A stretch of 64,000 nucleotides of DNA from Massilia sp. YIM B02769 (GCF_030411995.1 NZ_JASNRC010000003.1:124001-188000); one strand, 5' to 3'; shown: positions 53,180 to 62,571, counted from the stretch's first letter. The notes: generated by a model not told the origin, from the sequence alone. Translations and numbers: made by a program.

Positions 53180-53962
53180 ATGCAAGTACAGCGAATCACC
53201 TTGGGTGCCGTGTATCTGGCCCTGGCTGCGCTTTTGTCCGCATCCTTGCCCGCACGCGCCGCCCAGGCGCCGCAACACCCGGGCGCCCTCTACATTGCCA
53301 CCGAGGAGGCGGCGCCATCGAGCATGCGCGACGCCAGCGGCCGGGTGGTCGGGATCGCCACCGATAAAGTGCGCGCGGCCATGGCACGCGCCGGCGTGGC
53401 CTACACGATCGAGACGCTGCCCTGGAAGCGCGCCTATGCCGCCGCCCGCGAACGCCTGGATGCCTGCGTCTACTCCACCACCCGTACGCCCGAGCGCGAA
53501 GCCCTGTTCAAGTGGGTCGGCCCGAGCGACAGCGCGCAGTGGGTGCTGATGGCGCGCGCCGACCGCCGCATCGCGCTGGCCTCGTTGGAAGATGCACGGC
53601 CCTACCGGATAGGCACGTATCGGGGCGATGCGCGCGACGATTACCTGCGCAGCCGCGGCTTCCTGGTCGATACCGCCCCGCACGATTTGATCAATCCGCA
53701 GAAGCTGCTGCTCGGACGCATCGATTTGTGGGCGGCATCGCTACGGCGCGGCAGCATGGTGCTTGAGCATAACGGGTGGAAGGGCAGGATCGTGCCCGTG
53801 TTTACATTCAGCCGCCAGGATGTGTTCCTGGCTTGTAACCCCGGTGTGCCGGATGCGGTGATCGGGCGCCTGAACGATGCGTTTGCCGCGCTCGGGCGCG
53901 ATGGTACGCTGAAGCGGATCGATCGCACCTACGACAACTGGGCTGTTCAGGCAGGCAAGTAA
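53180..53962 (+). CDS. Periplasmic substrate-binding protein, amino-acid type
   Basis: A 260-residue solute-binding protein of the SBP_bac_3 fold. The signal peptide is clear (LALAALLSASLPARAAQA). The mature protein begins LYIATEEAAPSSMRDASGRVVGIATDKVRAAM, with a later ETLPWKRAYAAARERLDACVYSTTRTPERE, the typical lobe-hinge pattern. AGGAGGG precedes the ATG. No permease or ATPase lies next to it, so it may be an orphan or a signalling ligand binder near the MHYT sensor, which is divergent. The ligand is unknown. Confidence 0.85.
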   Translation: MQVQRITLGAVYLALAALLSASLPARAAQAPQHPGALYIATEEAAPSSMRDASGRVVGIATDKVRAAMARAGVAYTIETLPWKRAYAAARERLDACVYSTTRTPEREALFKWVGPSDSAQWVLMARADRRIALASLEDARPYRIGTYRGDARDDYLRSRGFLVDTAPHDLINPQKLLLGRIDLWAASLRRGSMVLEHNGWKGRIVPVFTFSRQDVFLACNPGVPDAVIGRLNDAFAALGRDGTLKRIDRTYDNWAVQAGK

Positions 53963-54008
53963 TGCTCCCCCGGGCAAGTGTGGCATCGGCATTCGCAAAC
54001 CCAGGCCG

Positions 54009-54047
54009 GAAAAAGAAAAAACCGCGTTCTCCAAAAAGAAACGCGGT
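54009..54047 (-). terminator. Terminator of tRNA-Leu
   Basis: Read leftward from the tRNA: ACCGCGTT pairs with AACGCGGT (54040-54047 with 54021-54028), followed by TTTTTTCTTTTT. It also lies 3' of the binding protein gene in the other direction. Confidence 0.8.
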
Positions 54048-54084
54048 CTTGTCGTATTGCTGAATGTCGGTGTTGTGCTCCGGC

Positions 54085-54169
54085 TGGTGCCTCCGGCCGG
54101 AATCGAACCGGCACGCCTTACGGCGCTTGATTTTGAGTCAAGTGCGTCTACCAATTCCGCCACAGAGGC
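54085..54169 (-). tRNA. tRNA-Leu(CAA)
   Basis: The minus strand folds as a tRNA: 7-bp acceptor stem GCCTCTG/CGGAGGC (one G-T wobble) with encoded CCA (54085-54087). The D-loop has GGCGGAATTGGTAGACGC. The anticodon arm CTTGA-CTCAAAA-TCAAG gives anticodon CAA, which reads UUG. A long variable arm (CGCCGTAAGGCGT) confirms a leucine class II tRNA. The T-loop GGTTCGATTCC is standard. 85 nt including CCA. Confidence 0.97.
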
Positions 54170-54247
54170 CTGGCACACAACGAGGCCGCATATTAGCACA
54201 CCAATTCCGGTGCTGACCAGTTTACAACAGAGGCCGTGAACCGGAGG

Positions 54248-54709
54248 CTAGCCGGCCAGCGCCTTTTGCAATGCGCGCAGGACGGGAATCGGCCCGATCA
54301 CTTCCAGCGCATGCGCATGCACCCGGACATTCACGTTCTGCGCCCGGTTGCGCCAGGTCGGCCGTGCGGCCTTGGCATAGCGCAGCAGGCCCGGGCCGGC
54401 GTCGCTGCGGGCGTAGCCGAGCGCGGCGAGGGTGGCGTCGAGCGTATCGGCCATGTGGCAGGCGTCGAAGCGGGTGTTGACGTCGAGCCGTCCGGGGGCG
54501 CTGATGCACAGGGGCAAGGCCAGGCCGGCCAGCACCGGCAGCACGATCCAGGCGAGCGGGGCGGTCGGGTCGAACAGGTGCATCGCCAGCACCAGCAGCG
54601 GCATGCCGATGGCCACCGTCAGGCCGTATGCCGTCAGCGGCGACAGCGTGCGCAGCAGGCCGGCGTTGCGCTGCGCCGGCACGACTTCCGAAAACATTAC
54701 GCTTTTCAT
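54248..54709 (-). CDS. Small membrane protein of unknown function
   Basis: A 153-residue protein with two adjacent hydrophobic segments at about residues 25-68 (YGLTVAIGMPLLVLAMHLFD, LAWIVLPVLAGLALPL) and a cytoplasmic C-terminal part (residues 75-153). I do not recognise a domain. ATG 54709 (MKSVMFSEVV) is preceded by GGAGGACACAAC. It is divergent from the PEP-CTERM gene. The gene ends 79 bp before the tRNA. Confidence 0.75.
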   Translation of the reverse strand: MKSVMFSEVVPAQRNAGLLRTLSPLTAYGLTVAIGMPLLVLAMHLFDPTAPLAWIVLPVLAGLALPLCISAPGRLDVNTRFDACHMADTLDATLAALGYARSDAGPGLLRYAKAARPTWRNRAQNVNVRVHAHALEVIGPIPVLRALQKALAG

Positions 54710-54909
54710 GTTGTGTCCTCCATGGTGCGAACGTCGGATGACGATGGCACTGCCTGCCATTGTCTGCCCCGTATATGGTCCCGGATTGAGCTGACTCAAG
54801 GAGGGGGACGGTCCGAAGCAAACGTCCGGCCCTGTCATCCGCTCAAAGCATGAGGGGCGGCGCGAGCGTGCCGCCGCGCCGCGTCACGACCTTTGTCGAT
54901 GGAGTGCAT

Positions 54910-55494
54910 ATGAACAAGACTTCCCTGCTGTTCGCCGGCCTGCTGGCGAACGCCGCCTGTGCCGGTCCCGATGCCGCCGCGCAAACGATCGAGCGCAGCA
55001 CGCCGGTCGTGGCCATCGGCGACGGCGCCGGCGGCTTCAACGCCCATTTCGGCGACGGCTTCACGGCCGCCGAGTCCGGCCGCGCCTTCACCGAGCTGTT
55101 TACCTTCGATGTCGCCGGCCTGCCTTTCGATGCGGCGGCCTCGGTGACGTCCTCCTTCCTGAATTCGCCGCTGGGCAAGGACCTCGACATCCTTGCCCTC
55201 AGCCTGTACCGCTACGATCCCGCCACGCTGGCCGTGATCGGCCCGGCCATTGCCGGCATCGACGGTACCGGCTTCGGCGACGGCGCCCCGGATTCCTGGT
55301 CGCTGGCGGCCTACGACTTGCCGACCGGGGCTTACGCGGTGCGCGTCGACGGGCTGGTGCTGGGCAGCGGCGGCGGCAGTTTCGGCGCCGACCTGGCGGT
55401 GTCGCCGGTGCCGGAAGCGCCCGCCTTTGCGTTGCTGCTGGCCGGCCTGGCGGCGGGGGCGCTGGCGCGGCGGCGCACGGCGCGGGCGCCATGA
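54910..55494 (+). CDS. PEP-CTERM-like exported protein (FxDxF type)
   Basis: A 194-residue protein with a signal peptide (LLFAGLLANAACAGPDAAAQ) and a C-terminal sorting signal: VPEAP, a hydrophobic helix (FALLLAGLAAGALA) and RRRTARAP. The usual motif is VPEP; here it is PEAP, a slight variant. The middle resembles the FxDxF family (AFTELFTFDVAGLPF). PEP-CTERM proteins are processed by exosortase and usually decorate the cell surface with exopolysaccharide. The start is ATG 54910, where the signal peptide begins. Confidence 0.82.
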   Translation: MNKTSLLFAGLLANAACAGPDAAAQTIERSTPVVAIGDGAGGFNAHFGDGFTAAESGRAFTELFTFDVAGLPFDAAASVTSSFLNSPLGKDLDILALSLYRYDPATLAVIGPAIAGIDGTGFGDGAPDSWSLAAYDLPTGAYAVRVDGLVLGSGGGSFGADLAVSPVPEAPAFALLLAGLAAGALARRRTARAP

Positions 55495-55528
55495 AAAAAC
55501 CGCCCTGCGGCGGGTGCCGGAGGGCGGT
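55494..55528 (-). terminator. Terminator of the ArnT-like glycosyltransferase gene
   Basis: Leftward: ACCGCCCT (55528-55521) pairs with AGGGCGGT, followed by TTTTTTC. It abuts the PEP-CTERM stop codon. Confidence 0.75.
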
Positions 55529-55548
55529 ATCGATCAGGCGCCGGGCGC

Positions 55549-57342
55549 TCAGCGGCGGCGATAGAGGCGGAAACGCTCGTCGCGGTCCGAGGCGCGGCGG
55601 CCTTCCCACAACAGCGTGGCACGGCCCGTGTCCAGGCGCTGCGCCAGGGCGCGCTTGTCGCCGGGCTTGCCGTTGGCACGATCGTCGTCCGCCTTGCTGT
55701 CTGCCTTGTTGTCGGCTTTGTCGTCCGCCTTGGCGCGCGTCCTGACGCTGTCCTGCAGCAGCACGTAGTCGCATTGTCCGCCTTCCATGCCGGCAAACGG
55801 CAGGCGGCCGAAGTAGGCGAACGAGGCGCGCTGGGCGGCGCTCACATTCGTGTCGATGCAGTTGGCGTTCGGCGGCAGCTTGGCAGCGATGGCCTGGGCC
55901 ACGCCGGCATAGCTCCTGCGGTAGTTCAGGTCCGGCAGGAACAGGGTCATCAGCAACACCCACAGCAGGATCAGGCCGCTGGACGACAGCACCACGGCGC
56001 GCCACAGCACGGATGGCTGGCGCGACACGCGCCAGCGCACCAGCACGATCCAGCCGACCGTGCCGCCGGCTGCCACCAGGAAGGAGATGATGCCGAATTC
56101 CGGCTTGAAGCCCGGCACCAGTTTCAGGGCGTTGTGGGCGAGCTGGGCCGGCCAGCCGGTCAGCTTGGCGATCCAGAACAGCCAGACCAGGGCGGCGAGG
56201 GTGGTCAGCACCATCACCGAGAACCAGTCGATGGCGTTGATGGCGCCGCGTTTCATGGTCGGCAGGCCGAAGGCGGCCATCAGGGCCAGCGGCGGCAGCA
56301 GCTTGAGCAGGTCGCCGTTTTCCGGCGACGGGTCGCACAGGATCACCAGGGTCAGGGCGCCGAGGAAAGTCAGGGGCAGCACGATGTGCAGCAGGTTCTG
56401 CTGGCGGCGCCAGGCCCAGATCGCCCAGCCGGCGAACGGCCAGGCCGGCCAGAAGAACCACACGCCGACGCGGAAGAAGGCGCTGATCGAGGTCCAGTTC
56501 GGCAGGCTCAGCTCGTTCAGGTTCCAGGCCGTCCAGGCCGGCACCGGCGACTGGCCGTAGGGCTGGACGATGCTCGCCGGCAGCACCCACACCAGGGTCA
56601 GCAGCAGGGCCACGCCTGCGGCCAGGGCCATGTGGCGCAGCGACGTGCGCGCGGGCAGGCGGAAGAAGCGGGCGCCGAGGAAGAGGGCGATCACCAGCGC
56701 GATCGGCGACAGCGGGCCGCGCGTCAGGGTCAGGGCGCCCAGCGCCAGGCCGACCAGGGCGGCATTGCGCACGCTGGCGTTCTCGACGTAGCGCACGGCG
56801 CGGTACAGGAAGTAGGCGATCAGCGAGCCCTGCAGGGTGACGGCCAGGGTTTCGTGGCTGTACAGCAAGAGGCCAAGCGAGCCGAGGTAGACCAGCACGG
56901 CGGTGTCGGCCAGGGTGCGGCCATAGTCGTCGGGTTCGGGCTGGCCGCCGAAGGCCAGGCGCAGCGGCTGGGCTTCCGGACGCCGTCCCAGGTGGAAGGC
57001 GGTGTACCACAGCGACATGGTGCCGAGGACAAAGATACCGATATTCGAGACGCGTGCGGCCAGCACGTCGCCCAGCAGCCAGCCGAACAGCTTGATGCAG
57101 ATGGCGCCCAGCCAGAAGGCGAGCGGGCCTTCGTCGTTGACGGCGAGGCCGGCGATGTTCGGGTAGAGCCAATCGTGCAGGCCGCCGCGTGCCATCGTCC
57201 ACATGATGCCGAAGCTGCCGGCGTCATCCTTCCACGGGTCGCGGCCGATCAGTCCCGGCAGGATATACAGCATGCCGAGCGCGTACAGCGCCCAGCGCGG
57301 CAGGGCCAGCGTGGCGGCGGCGGGGAGGCGGACTGGTTTCAT
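55549..57342 (-). CDS. ArnT-like membrane glycosyltransferase (GT39/83 type)
   Basis: A 597-residue inner-membrane protein with about 12 hydrophobic segments. An early acidic-loop motif GRDPWKDDAGSFGIMWTMA after the first helix matches the D-rich loop of ArnT/PMT-type enzymes that move sugars from undecaprenyl phosphate to lipid A or proteins. Other family segments are NDEGPLAFWLGAI and LALGALTLTRGPLSP. The C-terminal tail after the last helix is soluble and contains a charged KAD-type repeat (KADDKADNKADSKADDD). The sugar and acceptor are unknown. Divergent from rpmE2; ATG 57342. Confidence 0.85.
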   Translation of the reverse strand: MKPVRLPAAATLALPRWALYALGMLYILPGLIGRDPWKDDAGSFGIMWTMARGGLHDWLYPNIAGLAVNDEGPLAFWLGAICIKLFGWLLGDVLAARVSNIGIFVLGTMSLWYTAFHLGRRPEAQPLRLAFGGQPEPDDYGRTLADTAVLVYLGSLGLLLYSHETLAVTLQGSLIAYFLYRAVRYVENASVRNAALVGLALGALTLTRGPLSPIALVIALFLGARFFRLPARTSLRHMALAAGVALLLTLVWVLPASIVQPYGQSPVPAWTAWNLNELSLPNWTSISAFFRVGVWFFWPAWPFAGWAIWAWRRQQNLLHIVLPLTFLGALTLVILCDPSPENGDLLKLLPPLALMAAFGLPTMKRGAINAIDWFSVMVLTTLAALVWLFWIAKLTGWPAQLAHNALKLVPGFKPEFGIISFLVAAGGTVGWIVLVRWRVSRQPSVLWRAVVLSSSGLILLWVLLMTLFLPDLNYRRSYAGVAQAIAAKLPPNANCIDTNVSAAQRASFAYFGRLPFAGMEGGQCDYVLLQDSVRTRAKADDKADNKADSKADDDRANGKPGDKRALAQRLDTGRATLLWEGRRASDRDERFRLYRRR

Positions 57343-57398
57343 CGATAAGTCTGATGCGAAATAAATGTCGCGCTAGTATAGCGGCGATTGGAAAGACG

Positions 57399-57428
57399 AA
57401 AAAAAAGAAGCCGGAAACCGGCTTCTTC
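57399..57428 (-). terminator. Terminator of rpmE2
   Basis: Leftward: GAAGCCGG (57425-57418) pairs with CCGGCTTC (57414-57407) around TTT and is followed by eight T. Strong. Confidence 0.9.
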
Positions 57429-57484
57429 TCGTATCTCGCACAGCGCCTGCTGGAGGCGCGCGGAAGATTGACTTGCTGTGTTGC

Positions 57485-57754
57485 TTAGCCGTTCGCGACC
57501 GAGGTCTTCGAACCGACCGAGCCGAACTTCTGGCGGAACTTCTCGACGCGGCCAGCGGTGTCGACGATCTTGTGCTTGCCGGTGTAGAACGGGTGCGATT
57601 CAGCCGACACCTCGATCTTGATCAGTGGGTATTCTTTACCTTCGTAGGTCGCGGTTTCGCGGGTAGCGATGGTCGAACGGGTGATGAACTTGAAGTCGCA
57701 CGACACGTCGTGGAACAGGACTTCGCGGTAATCTGGATGGGTATCGGTCTTCAT
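57485..57754 (-). CDS. rpmE2: 50S ribosomal protein L31, type B
   Basis: An 89-residue ribosomal protein. The start [20 protein letters not shown] and the central [28 protein letters not shown] identify L31. The usual zinc CxxC motifs are missing (only one Cys), so it is the type B form, which is normally zinc-independent. In many bacteria such paralogues replace the zinc form during zinc starvation. Here it may be the main form; this is not shown. ATG 57754; strong terminator follows. Confidence 0.95.
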   Translation of the reverse strand: MKTDTHPDYREVLFHDVSCDFKFITRSTIATRETATYEGKEYPLIKIEVSAESHPFYTGKHKIVDTAGRVEKFRQKFGSVGSKTSVANG

Positions 57755-57934
57755 GGTTTTGCCTTGGTTTGTTTGGTAGCCAAACAGCACTTCGTCGGTC
57801 GCTCTGCTTCTTGACCCGATTGCCGATCACTTGCCAGGGGTTGAGGTACTGAACCCACGATTATAAAACGCTCCGGCGGTTGAGGCAACCGTTCCAGGAA
57901 TTGCGGCGGCGGATGTGTGGCCGATCGGGTGATC

Positions 57935-58077
57935 GTACGGTGGGCACTCCGTGCCCACGCGGAACGTGGAGTCAACGTGACGCTTGAGCGAGCGTTGGCC
58001 GCTGATCACATGATTCGCGTCGGAGGGAGCAGCCACGATGCACATTTCCGCGTGGGCACGGGGTGCCCACCGTACGG
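57935..58077. repeat. Inverted pair of GTAGGGTGGG palindromes
   Basis: Left unit 57935-57968 (core GGGCAC-TCC-GTGCCC) and right unit 58045-58077 (core GGGCAC-GGG-GTGCCC) are inverse copies over about 33 bp. They lie in the 409-bp spacer between rpmE2 and rho, 3' of rho and upstream of rpmE2. No gene is seen in the rest of the spacer. Confidence 0.8.
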
Positions 58078-58118
58078 TTGCGTTCGCCATAACGGATACG
58101 TTATCGATACGCATGAAT

Positions 58119-58143
58119 AAAAAAGGCGGCCGAAGCCGCCTTT
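58119..58143 (-). terminator. Intrinsic terminator after rho
   Basis: Leftward: AAAGGCGGC, TTCG loop, GCCGCCTTT then TTTATTC. A compact tetraloop hairpin with a T-tract. Confidence 0.9.
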
Positions 58144-58163
58144 CACGATGCTGTTGGCCGGAA

Positions 58164-59426
58164 TTACCCGCCGCGGCGCATCATGTCGAAGAATTCCACA
58201 TTGGTCTTCGTCGCACGCATCTTGTCGAGGATGAACTCCATCGCCTCGATCTCGTCCATCGAGTACAGCAACTTGCGCAGGATCCAGATCTTTTGCAGCT
58301 GGTCCGGCTTGATCAGCAGTTCCTCGCGGCGGGTGCCCGACTTGTTCAGGTTGATGGCCGGATAGACGCGCTTCTCGGCCAGGCGGCGCTCGAGGTGGAC
58401 TTCCATGTTGCCGGTGCCCTTGAATTCCTCGTAGATCACGTCGTCCATGCGCGAGCCGGTTTCGATCAGGGCGGTCGCGACGATGGTCAGCGAGCCGCCT
58501 TCTTCCACGTTACGGGCGGCGCCGAAGAAACGCTTCGGACGCTGCAGGGCGTTGGCGTCGACACCGCCGGTCAGGACCTTGCCCGAGGCCGGGATCACGG
58601 TGTTGTAGGCGCGCGCCAGGCGGGTGATCGAGTCCAGCAGGATGACCACGTCCTTCTTCATCTCGACCAGGCGCTTGGCCTTTTCCAGCACCATCTCGGC
58701 AACCTGTACGTGGCGGGTGGCCGGTTCATCGAAGGTCGAGGCGACGACTTCGCCGCGCACCGAGCGCTGCATTTCCGTCACTTCTTCAGGACGCTCGTCG
58801 ATCAGCAGGACGATCAGGGTAACGTCCGGGTGGTTCGCGGTGATCGCGTGGGCGATGTGCTGCAGCATGACCGACTTGCCGGACTTCGGCGAGGCCACCA
58901 GCAGACCGCGCTGGCCCTTGCCGATCGGCGAGATCAGGTCGACGATACGGCCGGTGATGTTTTCGGCGCCGTTCATGTCGCGCTCGAGGCGCAGCGGCTC
59001 GTTCGGGTGCAGCGGCGTCAGGTTTTCGAACAGGATGCGGTGTTTCGAGGCTTCCGGCGATTCGCCGTTGACCTTGTCCACCTTTACCAGTGCGAAGTAG
59101 CGCTCGCCATCCTTCGGGGTGCGCACTTCGCCTTCGATCGAGTCACCCGTATGCAGGTTGAAGCGGCGGATCTGCGACGGCGAGATGTAGATGTCGTCGG
59201 TCGAGGCCATGTAGCTCGCATCGGGCGAACGCAGGAAACCGAAGCCGTCGGGCAGGACTTCGAGTGCGCCGTCGCCGAAGATCTGCTCGCCCTGCTTGGC
59301 GCGCTTCTTCAGGATGGCGAACATCAGTTCTTGTTTGCGCAGGCGCGCTGCGTTGTCGATGTCGAGGCTGATTGCCATCTCCAGAAGGGCGGAGACGTGC
59401 ATTGCCTTCAGTTCAGATAAGTGCAT
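58164..59426 (-). CDS. rho: Transcription termination factor Rho
   Basis: A 420-residue hexameric RNA helicase that ends transcription. The N-terminal RNA-binding part has the [23 protein letters not shown] segment; the P-loop [11 protein letters not shown] includes Lys181 and Lys184 as in E. coli; [13 protein letters not shown] and [15 protein letters not shown] with [15 protein letters not shown] are also canonical. Start ATG 59426 gives [10 protein letters not shown], the usual Rho start. Gene order rho-trxA is conserved in betaproteobacteria. A strong terminator follows it. Confidence 0.98.
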   Translation of the reverse strand: MHLSELKAMHVSALLEMAISLDIDNAARLRKQELMFAILKKRAKQGEQIFGDGALEVLPDGFGFLRSPDASYMASTDDIYISPSQIRRFNLHTGDSIEGEVRTPKDGERYFALVKVDKVNGESPEASKHRILFENLTPLHPNEPLRLERDMNGAENITGRIVDLISPIGKGQRGLLVASPKSGKSVMLQHIAHAITANHPDVTLIVLLIDERPEEVTEMQRSVRGEVVASTFDEPATRHVQVAEMVLEKAKRLVEMKKDVVILLDSITRLARAYNTVIPASGKVLTGGVDANALQRPKRFFGAARNVEEGGSLTIVATALIETGSRMDDVIYEEFKGTGNMEVHLERRLAEKRVYPAINLNKSGTRREELLIKPDQLQKIWILRKLLYSMDEIEAMEFILDKMRATKTNVEFFDMMRRGG

Positions 59427-59585
59427 GTTATGTGGGTGTCCCGTGACGGGAAAGTAAAGGTAGGGGAGGGGACTGCGTGGGTTAGTCAGGGGGAAGCGGC
59501 CGGAAACGGCGGGCTACCCGATCAATGGCGGCAGTGCGGGCGCGCTGCCGCCGCTTTCTTTACAAGACGTTCTGCGAACGTTTGA

Positions 59586-59912
59586 TCAGATGTTGCTTTC
59601 GATGAAATCCTTCAGCTTGCCTTTGGCGATGGCGCCAACTTGCTGGGCTGCAGGAGCACCGTTCTTGAACAGGATCAGGGTCGGGATGCCACGGATGCCG
59701 AACTGGGCCGGCACGGCCTGGTTGGCGTCGACGTCCATCTTCGCGATCGTGATCTTGTCGCCGTATTCTTTTGCCACTTCTTCGAGGATCGGGGCGATCA
59801 TCTTGCACGGACCGCACCACTCGGCCCAGAAATCGACCAGGACCGGACGCTCGGACTTGAGCACGTCGGTTTCGAAAGAAGCATCGCTGATGTGTTTAAT
59901 GTTTTCGCTCAT
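59586..59912 (-). CDS. trxA: Thioredoxin
   Basis: A 108-residue disulphide reductase with the active site WCGPC (Cys33, Cys36) in [17 protein letters not shown]. The start [17 protein letters not shown] and [14 protein letters not shown] with cis-Pro are standard. It supplies electrons to MsrA and other enzymes. ATG 59912. The next gene leftward is rho, 159 bp away. Confidence 0.97.
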   Translation of the reverse strand: MSENIKHISDASFETDVLKSERPVLVDFWAEWCGPCKMIAPILEEVAKEYGDKITIAKMDVDANQAVPAQFGIRGIPTLILFKNGAPAAQQVGAIAKGKLKDFIESNI

Positions 59913-60117
59913 GTTTTCCTCAAAGGATCAATGTACGCCTGGAGACTATAAAAGATCGTCCGGCTTCCGATTTTTTTAAAAACTGGGTTGCAACACAATG
60001 GTGGAGACAATGTGCGCAAACTCAATATTGGAAGGGCGTCAAGAGGACGTCAGGCGGGGGATTTAGGCCGAATAATACCGCATTTTCCCGAAAAGTGTTC
60101 AGGCGTTTGTATAAAAC

Positions 60118-60516
60118 TTAACTCGCCACGGCCGAGCGTAATTGGTCCAGTCCGATCGGCTTGCGGAAGGTGCCCGCCACGCGCAGGCCGAGCACCCGCG
60201 CCAGCTCGCCGGCGGCGTCGCGCACCCCTTGATCCATACCCGAAAGTAAGATAACACGGCCATTGAAACCGCGCGCCGCGGCAGCCTGCAGGAACTCGAT
60301 GCCATCCATGTCGGGCAGGGCCAGGTCGCAGATCAGGGTGTCCGGACTGCGCTCTTCCAGGGTGGCAAGGGCGCGCCGGGTGCTGGCCTCGGCAAACACT
60401 TCGCGCACGCCCACCTGCTCCAGCATGTCGGTCAGCACGTCCAGCATGAAGCGGTCGTCGTCGAGCACCAGCACGCGCGGCGGCTGGACGGGACTGGCAA
60501 CAGCGGCATCGTTCAT
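60118..60516 (-). CDS. Single-domain response regulator
   Basis: A 132-residue stand-alone receiver: acidic pocket Asp19-Asp20-Asp21 in VLVLDDDRF, phospho-Asp64 in LICDLALPDMDG, Ser/Thr in ILLSGMDQG and Lys in GTFRKPIG. With no output domain it probably works by protein contact or phosphotransfer. No kinase is adjacent. ATG 60516. The gap to trxA (205 bp) shows nothing. Confidence 0.9.
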   Translation of the reverse strand: MNDAAVASPVQPPRVLVLDDDRFMLDVLTDMLEQVGVREVFAEASTRRALATLEERSPDTLICDLALPDMDGIEFLQAAAARGFNGRVILLSGMDQGVRDAAGELARVLGLRVAGTFRKPIGLDQLRSAVAS

Positions 60517-60565
60517 ACGTTTGGTTCTGAAAGAATTTTGACTGGAAGGGAATTATGGGCGAGAT

Positions 60566-60588
60566 GCGGCATGCGTGGCGCATGCCGC
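60566..60588. other. Perfect 10-bp stem hairpin between convergent-like genes
   Basis: GCGGCATGCG (60566-60575), TGG, CGCATGCCGC (60579-60588). No T-tract follows on either strand in the right sense (A-run lies on the plus side), so it may be a weak HutC-gene terminator or a structural element. Confidence 0.4.
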
Positions 60589-60633
60589 CCAAAAAATACT
60601 GTCGGGTGTTGCGTGACAGCCCGGCTTGGGTTC

Positions 60634-61353
60634 TTAGCCCACGCTGCCGGTGAACTGGTACAGGTGGCCCGGATGCCACATGGTCACGCTGGAGGCCACC
60701 TGTCCGCCCGACGTCGTCTTGCGCTTGAGTACCAGGCAGGGGTCCTTGGCCTCGATGGCCAGCAGCTCGGCCACCTCGCGCGGGGCGCCCAGCGATTCGA
60801 TGGCCCAGGTGGCGCCCTGCAGCGGCGCCACCGCCATCAGGTGTTCATTGGGGGTGATGGCATTGAAATCCTGGGCCAGGTAATCGGGCGCGCAGGCCGG
60901 ATTCACCCAGCGGTCTTCGAGCTGGATCGACACCTCGTTCTCGAAGTGCACGATCAGCGAGTGATACAAGAGATTGTCCGGCGCCAGGCCGAACTGCAAT
61001 GCCAGCGCCTCGCCTGCCGGCGCTGCTTCCAACAGGTGCAGGCTGCTGCGGTGGCGGTGGCCGCGCGCGCGCACTTCGTCGGCGATATTCCGGATCTCGA
61101 CCAGGGTGGCCTGGTATTTTTGCGGCGCCACATAGGTGCCCGAACCCTGGCGCCGGGTCAGCACCTGTTCGGCGGTGAGTTCGCGCACGGCGCGGTTGAC
61201 GGTCATGCGCGAGACCCCGAACTGGCGCACCAGCGCCTGCTCCGAGGGCACGAGGTCGCCTTCCTTCCAGCGGCCGGACGCGATCTCGCCGACCAGGTAA
61301 TCCTTGATACGCTGGAAGATGGGGGTACTCGCTTGCGCGCTCTGTTCGTTCAA
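60634..61353 (-). CDS. HutC-type GntR family regulator
   Basis: A 239-residue repressor. The GntR winged helix (PIFQRIKDYLVGEIASGRWKEGDLVPSEQALVRQFGVSRMTVNRAVREL) and the UTRA ligand domain (SLHLLEAAPAG..., LIVHFENEVSIQLEDRWVNPACAPDYLAQDF) match HutC, which represses histidine degradation genes and senses urocanate. No hut gene is in the window, so the target is unproven. The start is TTG 61353, with GGAG 5 bases upstream; the frame upstream is antisense/noncoding. Divergent from ada. Confidence 0.85.
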   Translation of the reverse strand: MNEQSAQASTPIFQRIKDYLVGEIASGRWKEGDLVPSEQALVRQFGVSRMTVNRAVRELTAEQVLTRRQGSGTYVAPQKYQATLVEIRNIADEVRARGHRHRSSLHLLEAAPAGEALALQFGLAPDNLLYHSLIVHFENEVSIQLEDRWVNPACAPDYLAQDFNAITPNEHLMAVAPLQGATWAIESLGAPREVAELLAIEAKDPCLVLKRKTTSGGQVASSVTMWHPGHLYQFTGSVG

Positions 61354-61487
61354 ACTGCTCTCCGGAAGGACGATAATGATGGCTGCGGTCAGCCGCGATT
61401 CTAGCATCGCAATTCGAAAGCAAGAGCTGGAGTGCGCGCGTGGCGCACCGGCCCCACGATAGGGCCGGATACGAACCAGGAGCCGCC

Positions 61488-62561
61488 ATGAAAAGCGAAC
61501 ATCTTCCCCAGCCTTATGCCAGCGACGCAGCGCGCTGGGACGCCGTGCAGCGCCGCGAGCGCGCCGCCGACGGCGCCTTCTATTACTCGGTGCGCACGAC
61601 CGGCGTGTATTGCCGGCCCTCCTGCGGCGCACGCCCGGCGCGGCGCCAGAACGTCACCTTCCACGCCAGCTGCGAAGCGGCCGAAAGCGCGGGCTTCCGC
61701 CCCTGCCTGCGCTGCCGGCCGAACCTGCCGCCGCTGGCCGAACGCCAGGCGCAGCTGGTCGCCGCGGCCTGCCGCCTGATCGAAGCCAGCGAAGAAGAAC
61801 CGAGCCTGGATGCGTTGGCGGCAGCGGCCGGCATGAGCCGCTTTCACTTCCACCGCGTGTTTAAGGCGCAGGCCGGCGTGACGCCGAAAGCCTATGCCGC
61901 CGCCGTGCGCGCGGCGCGCGTGCGCGAGGGCCTAACGCAGGGCGCGCCGGTGACCGACGCCTTGTACGCGGCCGGCTTCAATTCCAGCTCGCGCTTCTAT
62001 GCCGGGGCCGATGCGATGCTGGGCATGGCGCCGGCGCGCTTTCGCAGCGGCGGCGCCGGCGAAGAGATCCGCTTCGCGGTGGCCGCCTGTTCGCTGGGTG
62101 CGATCCTGGTGGCGTCCACCGGCCGCGGCATCTGCGCGATCCTGATGGGCGACGAGCCCGAAGCGCTGGTGCACGACCTGCAGGACCGGTTTCCGAAAGC
62201 GCAGCTGGTCGGCGCCGATGCCGGTTTCGAGCGTACCGTGGCGCTGGTGGTCGGTTTCGTGGAAGCGCCGCGCCTGGGCCTGGACTTGCCGCTCGACGTG
62301 CGCGGCACCGCTTTCCAGCAGCGCGTATGGGATGCCCTGCGCGCGATCCCGGCCGGGGTGACGGTGAGTTATACCGAGCTGGCGCAGCGCATCGGATCGC
62401 CGAACGCGGTGCGCGCGGTGGCCGGCGCCTGCGCGGCGAATCCGGTGGCGGTGGCGATTCCCTGCCACCGGGTGGTGCGCAATGACGGCGGCTTGTCGGG
62501 CTACCGCTGGGGCATCGAACGCAAGCGGACGTTGATTGACAGGGAAAAGAACGACGCTTAG
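61488..62561 (+). CDS. ada: Ada: DNA alkylation repair methyltransferase and transcriptional activator
   Basis: A 357-residue bifunctional protein. The N-terminal zinc site Cys42, Cys46, Cys73, Cys76 has exactly the E. coli Ada spacing; Cys42 takes methyl groups from phosphotriesters. An AraC-type helix-turn-helix (about residues 100-185) gives activator function. The C-terminal O6-methylguanine-DNA methyltransferase has IPCHRVV with active Cys326. ATG 61488 follows CAGGAGCC. It detoxifies methylated DNA and, once methylated, activates its own gene and others. No alkA or alkB is adjacent. Confidence 0.96.
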   Translation: MKSEHLPQPYASDAARWDAVQRRERAADGAFYYSVRTTGVYCRPSCGARPARRQNVTFHASCEAAESAGFRPCLRCRPNLPPLAERQAQLVAAACRLIEASEEEPSLDALAAAAGMSRFHFHRVFKAQAGVTPKAYAAAVRAARVREGLTQGAPVTDALYAAGFNSSSRFYAGADAMLGMAPARFRSGGAGEEIRFAVAACSLGAILVASTGRGICAILMGDEPEALVHDLQDRFPKAQLVGADAGFERTVALVVGFVEAPRLGLDLPLDVRGTAFQQRVWDALRAIPAGVTVSYTELAQRIGSPNAVRAVAGACAANPVAVAIPCHRVVRNDGGLSGYRWGIERKRTLIDREKNDA

Positions 62562-62571
62562 TTGTTGCTGC

